A stretch of DNA of 64,000 bases from Blasia pusilla. Lineage: Eukaryota > Marchantiophyta > Marchantiopsida > Blasiales. Every line of letters starts with the position of its first letter. Within the stretch, counting starts at the first letter, position 1. The stretch spans positions 36,704,001 through 36,768,000 of the forward strand of contig CM114272.1 in NCBI GenBank assembly GCA_050084515.1. The letters are read 5' to 3'. Positions 22,440-30,998 of this stretch are shown here, piece by piece. The notes beneath the pieces were generated by a model. It was not told where the DNA came from, made no database searches, and saw only the letters and a list, made by a program, of their open reading frames with translations. Position numbers and translations under genes: made by a program.

Positions 22440-22900
22440 AAGTTTATTCTTTTTTGCACAATTATTCGATTCAATCATCGAGGCCCATTACTAATTTTGG
22501 TTGTTTTCCATGATAAGGACGACGGAGTCATCGAGAAGGATGAAGGTGAGGGATCGGATCCCTAGACTTTGAAAGGGTGACATTGATAGATATGTTGAAC
22601 CTTCGAATTTTGAGAGGGGAAACTAGTGCTCTAGGCACTTCTGGTTCGGCAAGATATTTCGATAAAACTATCCTTTCTCCGTTGGGAGAAAATGTGGTAA
22701 CTTCAATTTAAAAAGCTCGTTATGAAAATCTTCATGCTTTTCAGTGGGATAATGACTATTACATATGGAATTCTAATCTAAGTATCCATTTGTGAAGCAA
22801 TCATCGTCGATTGCTGGAAAATCCTTTGGAGTGTCGGCACTCTTATGATGAAGAAAATTATGATGAAGTGCTGGAGAGTAGATCCAAGCAAAAGTAGAAA

Positions 22901-23647
22901 CTTTCAAATGAGTAAAACTAGAAGGAAAGACCGTACACAGTTAATGATCGAATTGGTCAAATTTGGGAAATTATCAAAGAAATCAACTCAATAATTCATT
23001 TGATGATTTATATAGAGAAGATCCATCATTACAAATGGGTGAGACATAAGCTTGGACTATGGTTTCACACTAAATTATTATTGAAGATTGGGTTACAATC
23101 AAGCTCATGAAATATCTAAATTATTATATTTGATACTCATACGAAGTAGGAAAACTTAATCTTGATTAGTCAGTTAAGCGCGATTATGTTAATTAGGAAT
23201 AGTTAATCACAATTAGTCTAGTTCGAAATTATGGTTAAGATTAGGATAAGGGTTACTTATATATAACCTATACAATTGAGAAAGGGACCAACTTCTACTC
23301 ATTCTCTTATTGAAAATTTTATTTTCCATGATGGTAGTGTGTGTGAGAACCGTTTCCCACCAATTATACTTTTTTAGCACTTTTCCACACGATATCAAAG
23401 CAAGGGAACGCTTGCATCCTTTCCGGAGCGGTTCACTTCTCCCCACTTCATAGACTCTCTCTCATTCCCCTGCATTGCAACCACTTGCAATAGCCTCATT
23501 GGAAGCCCCACTTCGACCTTTGGGAGACCATCCTTGGGGCATTTGCGAGAAAATCTGCTTCGAGGTGGCATTGGATGGGATTTCTAGGTATGCAACTCGG
23601 GAGGCTAAGATGTAGGTTGTGGTGTGGGAATTGGATTTGACTGTGGC
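22901..23647. other. Link between Y1 and the BXL relic
   Basis: AT-rich at first, then mixed. I see no conserved gene, repeat or RNA gene. The minus-strand frame 23,213-23,446 has no recognised domain. Confidence 0.5.
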
Positions 23648-23773
23648 GATCTTATGGGACAGGATTGGACAGACATCTTATGGGACGGTATTGGACAGAC
23701 GCCACAACGCAAAAGCAAGAGGAGGCGATCCTATGGGACGGTATTGGACAGACGCCACAACGCAAAAGCAGTG
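23648..23773 (+). repeat. Short tandem repeat, about 54 bp unit
   Basis: Two near-perfect units starting TATGGGACGGTATTGGACAG and including GCCACAACGCAAAAGCA, preceded by a partial unit (TATGGGACAGGATTGGACAG). Adjacent to the scrambled BXL relic. Confidence 0.8.
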
Positions 23774-23939
23774 GGTATGTCTTTGTAACCAATGAGAATT
23801 TGCTCCTTGAAGAGACCATAAAATCTCTTTTTGAACCGTGAGATGAAGATTGCGCCTTGATAGTCATTGTGAAGTTTCCACTTTTGTCCCCACAAGCGAT
23901 GAGCTTTTCCCTATTTCGCACTGAATTAATTTGACTCTA

Positions 23940-24105
23940 CCTCACATACATCAAAGGAGAAAGCTACAGAGTTTTCAAACCTGAGCATTGAAGTTATATA
24001 CCCTTCCCATAACTCCAAAGTGTTTAAAGCAGTCTGACAGTCTGGAATGTACCTCGCACCGAATACTGGGCATAGCCACATGTAAGCAACGGATCTTCCT
24101 TGAGA
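23940..24105 (-). pseudogene. BXL exon 2 relic (inverted half of a scrambled copy)
   Basis: The minus strand resembles the second half of BXL exon 2 and the start of intron 2: GGAAGATCCGTTGCTTAC, then the piece equivalent to AAACACTTTG and a segment like CTCAGGTTTGAAAACTC. It is clearly more diverged than copies 1 and 2 and has internal deletions. It lies tail to tail against an exon 7 relic on the other strand. Confidence 0.65.
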
Positions 24106-24350
24106 CTCCAGCACAACAATTTTGCTCATATGATGGCATGGGATGATCAGACAAGGATGTTGGCAGCTTGCTCGGCTCTAGAGTTCACCGTGGAAGTGGC
24201 TGTGAAGAATAGGCACTGGCGGACGGACATCTTTCTTCTCTATGCGAGACCACCAAAGGCTGGGAAGGATGGGCTGCCACTGGAGCAGCTAATACACTTT
24301 GCGCGGGTCGATGTGGCAGGCAAAAATTTCGTCTCAATTGGAACATGAAT
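24106..24350 (+). pseudogene. BXL exon 7 relic
   Basis: The plus strand encodes a piece of the BXL C-terminal fibronectin-III-like domain: HNNFAHMMAWDDQTRM in one frame and ACSALEFTVEVAVKNRHW with DGLPLEQLIHFARVDVAGK. It corresponds to about 29,085-29,300 of copy 2. Substitutions are many, so it is older than the other copies. The last exon end is missing. Confidence 0.8.
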
Positions 24351-25102
24351 TGGTGGATTGACTTTCAAGAGATTGATAAGTTTTTTAAACGCGTCGTCGT
24401 AACAGACGTCTACAAGGCTTCAAGAAAAATAGGCCAGCACAAGCTCCAGAGTTATATCACCGACAAGGAAGACCCATCCTTCTCGCAGGCAAACAAATTT
24501 TTCAATTTAGTCGCTAGGTGAGAAAATAGGATTCAAGTGGTGCACACATGGCACGAAGAATGTAGTCGAGTACAACGATTTTGGATTGAGATTAAATTCT
24601 GTCTCTGGACGCTTATTAGAAAGTCGAGAGATCCAACTGTTTCCTTAAGGCGATGACTATGTGGCTTAACCGGAGGTACAACTGGATATATCACGAGGTG
24701 ACGACAAGACAGCGATCCAGGACCGTCTAAAGCTGAAAAGTAACAAAATCTGGAGGGTGAGTGCACTATCCGACAATTCACAATTTTTAACCCTCGCTCA
24801 GCGACTTTACTTTAGCCATTTTTGTGTCGAATTTGATTATACTAGCTAGGATGCTCGTGAGAAACACCCGCATCAAAACTTAATGATAAAAATGAGTGGA
24901 GTATAATAGTTTCAAGATATTATACTTGAAGTGGAGATCTGAGTACTCAGAGTACTGATCCGTCATCTCTTCTTATGGAAGGGATGCGGTTGGCGGCTCA
25001 GATGTGGAAAATGTGTGCAGGACTGGAAGAGAGTATTAGGTTACACGCATTCAAGCAACGCGCTGGTTATTAAGCCAAATTTCAAGATGCATTAAGCTAA
25101 GC
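24351..25102 (+). other. Diverged BXL 3' flank, then unassigned sequence
   Basis: About 24,480-24,800 resembles the DNA downstream of BXL copies 2 and 3 (compare 30,030-30,260 and 63,420-63,700), with landmarks GCACGAAGAA, GGATATATCA and GAGTGCACTA. From 24,800 to 25,102 I see nothing recognisable. Confidence 0.55.
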
Positions 25103-25156
25103 TTTCTAGCTTACGTTGGTCTCCGGTAGGGTCCGGAGATCAACGCAAGCTAGAAA
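25103..25156 (+). other. Long hairpin, 24-bp arms
   Basis: Arms 25,103-25,126 and 25,133-25,156 are reverse complements apart from two mismatches, around the 6-nt loop TAGGGT. The inner stem is TCTCCGG/CCGGAGA. It lies alone in non-coding DNA. It could be a small fold-back repeat, a remnant of an inverted-repeat transposon, or a precursor-like RNA structure. Confidence 0.8.
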
Positions 25157-26019
25157 AGATCGAAATATGTGGACCTTCCTTCCGCTCTTGTTAAGAAGCT
25201 ATCCCGCACTTGCTGAGAGACTCGCCTGCGCTTTCACTTTCTTCGTAGGGTTGTCTGTTAGGTGAGGGGCCTGCTTTACCGCATGCCCAATACTGACGAT
25301 CTGCACAATAACGATGAATCGAGGGCAAGGTCGGAGATTTGAAGTCCTGTACACCTCTGTCCCTAGAAACGCCTCAATCTCCGGAAAAATTCCAACAAAA
25401 GCACCGACGGTCGTTGTGTGCGGACACTATGACAAGAATAACTTGGCTTATAGTAACTCCAAAATTACTTATTATTTTGGATACAAGAGACATGATAATA
25501 AGAGAACTATGAAACACTTCGATGCAGTGGAGGAGGGGACTTCTCGGGGCTCCACCAAGGATCGCGTCCATTAGACTCTCCGGACGGTTTGTGAAGGATG
25601 ACCGAAATACCCTAAGGATGGTCTACTAGAGACTTTGTGACTCCACCCAGATCTAATAGTTGTAATTATATATCCAACACTATTCCTAGTGAGATCAGAT
25701 ATATAATTCATGATCTCACTTTTCTTTTTTTCGAATTTCACTTCTTATAAAAGATTTTTCCACATCACATCAGCCCTTCCAAAACAATAATAAACACAGA
25801 TGTGGATGTGAGACGATTCTCATGCTCTAATTGTGGATTTGAGGTTTGAGTGACGGCTCTATTTTGGGCCATTTTGGAGCCTCGTTTCCTCACAAGCACT
25901 ATCTCCTTGTCCGAAATGAAAAATAACATCCTCTCGCAACCCTCAACCACCCATCTACATTCTGCGCCCTTGCCATCGTCAAGCTTCGAGCTCGCCTACA
26001 AAAAGGCACTTGAAGACCC
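25157..26019. other. Intergenic region upstream of BXL copy 2
   Basis: No recognised gene. The frame 25,314-25,574 (VPRNASISGKIPTKAPTVVV and following) has no known domain and no second copy here. Around 25,680-25,760 there is a T-rich stretch. Confidence 0.4.
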
Positions 26020-26110
26020 GAAAGAAGCATTCTCCATTCTCACTACTCCCGAACGAAGCATTCTCCATTCTCATAAGTCTGGACATTTCTCTTTCAGCCT
26101 TACTGAAATC
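26020..26110 (+). promoter_or_regulatory. 5' leader of BXL copy 2 with duplicated segment
   Basis: The piece GAAGCATTCTCCATTCTCA occurs twice about 34 bp apart (near 26,025 and 26,056). From about 26,058 rightward the sequence matches the leader of copy 1; to the left it does not. Copy 2 has thus been joined to a foreign upstream region. An open frame runs in from 25,850 and is in frame with the BXL start, giving a longer potential N-terminus, but homology favours the ATG at 26,111. Confidence 0.5.
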
Positions 26111-29100
26111 ATGAGGTACACCAAGAAAATACTTCTGCCAGTTCTACTGGTATTGTGCCATGCAGTATTCGGGCAAGAGTATGCTTGTCATGTCGAACAG
26201 GAGTACCCGTTCTGCAACAAAGCGCTACCAATTATGGACAGAGTAGAGGATTTACTAGGCAGACTGATCACGGAAGAGAAGATTGAGCTGCTTGTCAACT
26301 CGGCAGCTGGTGTGTCGAGGCTGGGCGTTCCCCACTATGAATGGTGGAACGAAGCGCTCCACGGGGTGGCCAACAGTCCCGGCGTCAGCTTCGACGGTGC
26401 CATCAGAGCGGCCACGAGCTTTCCCCAGCCGATTCTCACCGCGGCGTCCTTCAACGTCTCGCTGTTCAACAAAATTGGCCAGGTAAGGAAGTACAGACTT
26501 TGAAGATGTTGTGTTCCGCGGGGACCGTCGCCCCGTCGAGATGTATACGCTGGTGTGTAGATGGTGACGTGACTCACTCGTGTGCGAGTTGTTTTCCACT
26601 GCAGGTGATTTCCACAGAAGCTCGAGCTTTCCACAACTATGGTCTGGCCGGACTGACGTTCTGGACTCCCAACATAAATATCTTCCGGGATCCGAGATGG
26701 GGAAGGGGCCAAGAGACTCCCGGGGAAGATCCGTTGCTTACTGCTAGCTATGCCGAGTATTTCGTGCGAGGCCTGCAGGAGGGAGACTACGATGGAAATT
26801 CCAGCGCCGCAACGCCCGAGAAGCTCAAATTGTCGGCCTGCTGCAAACACTTTGCAGCGTACGATTTGGAGTCGTGGGAAGGCGTAGAGCGATATGGCTT
26901 CAAAGCTCAGGTTCGAAAACTCCAGAGCTTTCTCCATCGATGCAAGTGCGGTAGAGTCGTACCCGTTCAAACCGGCCCTTTCCATCTGCTTACGTCTGTC
27001 TGGAGCTGGAGAGCGGAGAGCCTTCGTTCGCGCCATATTATGCTGTGATCCCAGCGTTGTCAAGTGTTTAGCCTAGTACGCTTCCTCAGTTTCTCAACTT
27101 CGGCCGAACTCAATTTATGGCAAACGTGTATTTCGCAGGTGACGAAACAGGACCTGTACGACACGTTCAACCCCCCTTTCCAAGGCTGCATCGAAGGCGG
27201 AAGGGCGAGCGGACTCATGTGCTCCTACAATGAACTCAACGGAGTCCCCACCTGCGCAGATTCCGACCTTCTCACCAATACAGCCAGAGGCCTCTGGAAA
27301 TTCGACGGGTACGGTGGAAGTCGTTCCGTCCCCGGTGGACTGATGTGTTGGCTCTAGTATTGATATTATTAATTAGATCTCGAAGCAACTGCAAGAAGTA
27401 CCCAATTTCGTTTCTTCGATCAATGCGTGTACTTTTGAGTACTGGGAGAATCCGCCGATGAGTACTGTGTAGTGTAGTGTTGTCACATGTCAGGTTTGTA
27501 TATGAACTAGCACGAGACGTGCCTTGATTTGTACCGTCTGTCTTTTCACGTGGAGTAGCTGCTAGAAGAGAATGCGGTCACGGTTTGAAAGGTTTACGAC
27601 CCGGATGGTCTGCTGTTCAGATATATAGTATCTGATTGCGATGCAGTGGAAGTCATTTACGCGAACACCAAGTACGCAACGGATCCTATCCGCGCAACGG
27701 CAGATGTGTTGAATGCAGGTAAGGAGCGCACTACATTCATCTCTCGAACCATCTCTCAATTTCGATGAATGGATGCCTCGCGTGGCAGGCACCCCCGATT
27801 ATTCTCTAGCGTGGCACGCTCTGCGTAGTTTCAATGGAAGTGACCAGTGCAGCTCGTGTTGTGTACGCAGGAATGGATTTGAACTGTGGAAATACGTTGC
27901 TGAATTACACTGCATCCGCCCTTTCCAAGAATCTTGTGCAATTGGAGCAAATTGATACCGCCTTGCGTCACTCACTGTCTGTCCAATTTCGTCTGGGGCT
28001 CTTCGACGGCAACCCTTCGAAACAGCTGTGGGGAGACCTCACCGAAAGCGACGTATGCTCGGATGAACACGAGAAACTGGCTCTGGAAGCAGCTGCCCAA
28101 GGCATCGTGCTCCTCAAAAACAGTCACGATGTCCTTCCACTCGCCCAGTCGGAACACAGGAACGTGGCCGTCATTGGGCCCAACGCCAACGACAGCATCC
28201 ATACAATGCTCGGAAATTATGCAGGTAGGCACTTTGCTCAATTCCTCCTGCGGCTGGCGCGGCGTTCATTCGCACGTTTCTTCAAAATTCATCGGCGTGC
28301 CTCGCTGAACTGACGCTCTGCAACGGTTTATCGATGCAGGGAAGCCCTGTCAATACGTCACGCCGGCCCAAGGCTTGGCGAAATTTGCCCAGACTGTCCA
28401 GTATGTCGCCGGGTGTGCTAACACGTCCTGCGAGCATGCCGATCTTGGCACCGCAGCGCACGCTGCAGCACAAGCGGATGCAGTGATTCTTGTCGTGGGC
28501 CTAGGGCAGGATCAAGAACAAGAGGCGTTGGACAGGACCTGTTTACTGCTGCCCGGAAAACAGCAAGACTTGATCGATGCCGTGGTCCAAGCAGCCAAGG
28601 GGCCCGTGGGCCCGTGGTTTTGGTGGTCTTGAGCGGAGGGCCCGTCGACATTACAGATTGCAAAGTTGAGAAGCGAATTGGAGCAATTCTCTGGGCTGAT
28701 ACCCTGGCCAGGCCGGAGGTGATGCGTTAGCTCAGATTATCTACGGCGCCAGGAACCCGAGTAAGCTCTCCACTCACACACTCACTACCCGTACTCTAAA
28801 GGTTTTCAGAAAGCAGCTAGATTCTGGACTTCACTCGAGCTATTTCTAACGCTCCCGTTTGTGACAGGCGGAAAACTGCCAATGACTTGAGCTTTCGCGC
28901 ACACCCCCATGACAATAATGAATATGCGACCGGATGCTTCCAAATCTTACCCGGGTAGGACATACAGATTCTATAATCGAGATACTGTGTACGAGTTCGG
29001 CGACGGCCTCACTTACAGTAACTTCACCCGCTCCTTCATCGGTTCCGGTCCAGGAACTCTCGTCGCCCCCACTGCAGCGCAACAATTTTGCTCACATGAT

Positions 29101-29466
29101 GGCATGGGATGCTCAGATAAGGATGTTGCAGCTCGCTCGGCTCTGGAGCTGACCGTGGAAGTGGCTGTGAAAAACAGCCACTGGCGGGAGGGCACGGACA
29201 TCGTGCTGCTGTATGCGAGCCCTCCGAACGCTGGGAGGGATGGGCTGCCGCTCAAGCAGCTCATCAACTTTGTGCGGGTAGATGTGGCAGGAAACAATGT
29301 GGCCTCAGTCAAGTTTCTTGTTCAGCCTTGCCGACATCTCACGACTGTGGACAGGCAGGGAATGAAGGTTTTGCCCGTCGGCACACATACTCTTTCTGTT
29401 TCCAGAGGTCCACTGTTGGAGAGTCCGTTGGAAGTGTTGACAGTAGAGGTCACGTCCGCCTATTAG
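26111..29466 (+). pseudogene. Beta-xylosidase/alpha-L-arabinofuranosidase (GH3) pseudogene, copy 2, seven exons
   Basis: The most complete BXL copy. Exons: 26,111-26,482; 26,605-26,910; 27,139-27,308; 27,621-27,718; 27,871-28,224; 28,340-28,760; 28,868-29,466. All junctions are GT-AG and phases fit. Features in order: signal peptide to about residue 21; [61 protein letters not shown]; the GH3 nucleophile motif YIVSDCDAVEVIY in exon 4; [40 protein letters not shown]; then the C-terminal domain in exons 6-7. Three lesions kill it: an 8-bp tandem duplication (GCCCGTGG, 28,602-28,617), a 1-bp loss near 28,698, and a 10-bp loss giving a TGA at 28,888-28,890. Exons 1-5 are open, so a protein with the catalytic domain but a wrong C-terminus could still be made. 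Known role of the family: apoplastic release of xylose/arabinose during wall remodelling. Confidence 0.92.
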
Positions 29467-30794
29467 ACATCGTGTTTTTCCGAGCGTCATCGGTGGAGAT
29501 CGAGTCTACTGGAGGTGCTCGTCGTATCTGCGGGGTGCACATCTATTGGAGGTCCTCATAGTATGGCTCAATTAGATCTGGAGATTTTCTTGGTTTAGAG
29601 TTGATTAGCTTAGCCTTGCCGTCTCGGTCCATGGGCCCCTTCATGTCTGATTACTGACCTCGGCATCCATCCGTCCGTCCGAGAACTGTAGAGTTCAAGC
29701 TTCTAGGCTTGGACTATCCCTGGAAGCGATTAGCTTTGGATTTCCTCCAGATATGATGAAGCGGAATCAAAGGATTAGTCGTTGCGAAACAATACCATAA
29801 GTGGCTGTCACGATTTATCTCTGAATAAATGGAGCGGATTGTTCTGGAGTTATTTGCTTCATGTCCTTTTCATGCACATGAATTTGTGGACCGCCTTCCA
29901 AGAGGTATTAAACGTAACGGACAGCTGCAAGGTTTCCTTCCAGCGGAATTGAAGCGCAAAGCATCGCAAGCTCTAGTTTGGAGCAGCCACAGGGAAGAAA
30001 CTATGAATCCTGATCCTTCGTGATGGCAAACAAGTTACTTAATTTAGTCACTGGTCGAGAAAATGAGAGAGAGGCCACACATGGCACGAAGAACAACGAA
30101 TCGGGAGTTACATTAAACTCTGAATTTTGACGCTTCTTAGAAACTAGACAGATCCAGCTGCCTTTATGGCTGGATATATCATATCAGGAGGAGGAGACAA
30201 GAGAGGAAAATGGAAAACAGAAAAATGTCGAGGGAAGTGCATTACCCACCAACTCACACTTTTTCGCAGTCGCTCAGCGACTAGCGCTCGAGGCTATCGT
30301 CCTCTGCCCCTATCGTCAATCATGAGATTCAGAAAAGGCCCGACTTTCGCTGTGCTTGTAGCTCATGCAAGTCCAACAAGTCCCTTCTCGTAGCGATGTG
30401 TTACCGGGGTAAAGTGAGTTGGAGTTCGTCCTCCAGTAGCTCACATTTGAAGCTCCATTCTGTTTACACCGTTTGGGCAATCTAGTCTCCAAGTTCAGTC
30501 CGATAGTATTTGGAATCCGCACACCTCCGTCATCCGGTCCCTGAAATCTCTCCATTGCTTTGACACAAAGTTGAACATTGACGGCTAGGATCGACACCCG
30601 GTGTGCCTACTTTTCTGATTGTCACTCTCACAGAATCGTGCTGAGGCTTTCCACAAGTTTCTTGACATGCACCGAGCAGATTCCAAGGGGAAAATAGGTT
30701 TCACGAACTTTATTGATATCGGTGAATCAATTGGAAACTCAATGCACGGATAATTCATACACAGTGATACTTCTGAATAAATCTCAACCAGACT

Positions 30795-30833
30795 TTCTTG
30801 TAATAGGCACTGTTTGTGCCTATTACACAAGAA
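30795..30833 (+). other. Hairpin, 16-bp stem with 2-nt bulge
   Basis: TAATAGGCAC (30,801-30,810) pairs with GTGCCTATTA (30,816-30,825) around loop TGTTT, and TTCTTG (30,795-30,800) pairs with CAAGAA (30,828-30,833) beyond a CA bulge. In copy 1 only one arm is present (near 5,350-5,370). Confidence 0.8.
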
Positions 30834-30863
30834 GGATGTGCTGTTTATGACTTGAATAAATGA

Positions 30864-30886
30864 AATCACACGTCCACCGTGTGATT
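30864..30886 (+). other. Hairpin, 9-bp stem
   Basis: AATCACACG (30,864-30,872) pairs with CGTGTGATT (30,878-30,886) around TCCAC. It lies about 30 bp beyond the previous hairpin. The arm-1 counterpart near 5,300 keeps only the right arm. Confidence 0.7.
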
Positions 30887-30921
30887 CCATTACCACCGCC
30901 TCGTTATTTTACTGCGGAAAG

Positions 30922-30969
30922 ATTCTCACTTCCTTCCACCGGCACATTCTCACTTCCTTCCACCGGCAC
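30922..30969 (+). repeat. Tandem duplication, 24-bp unit
   Basis: ATTCTCACTTCCTTCCACCG plus GCAC occurs twice in a row, followed by related pieces with GGAGTGCTACACCGGCAC. Copies 1 and 3 of this flank have a single unit. Confidence 0.75.
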
Positions 30970-30998
30970 AGGAGTGCTACACCGGCACACAAGAGTGC

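Larger units (their letters stand above)
16607..22900 (+). repeat. Large repeat Y1 (related to X, direct copy of Y2)
   Basis: Begins abruptly at ATGGCTCGCTCTATGGCC, immediately after X1, and is collinear with Y2 (36,597-44,350). It has a head segment with an open frame (16,610-16,969), a GC-rich minisatellite-like stretch (16,970-17,410), a link of about 900 bp, the 150-bp-period array, the telomere-like motif, a second short array (20,660-20,940) and relic frames. Compared with Y2 it lacks about 1.2 kb between positions equivalent to 41,150 and 42,400. The right end fades at about 22,900. Function and class unknown. Confidence 0.75.
29467..30998 (+). other. 3' flank of BXL copy 2
   Basis: Collinear with the inverted flank of copy 1 (6,481 down to about 5,480) and with 62,862-63,880. 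It probably holds the 3' untranslated region and polyadenylation site; I cannot place these exactly. The frame 29,829-30,023 is not conserved in the other copies. Two hairpins and a 24-bp tandem repeat near the right end are listed separately. Confidence 0.65.

Noticed and set aside
25314-25574. 86-codon open frame before BXL copy 2
   Set aside because: No domain, no second copy and no splice context that I can support.
26335-27063. 242-codon minus-strand open frame opposite BXL copy 2
   Set aside because: It is the antisense shadow of BXL exons 1-2 and intron sequence. It persists only because the copies are near identical.
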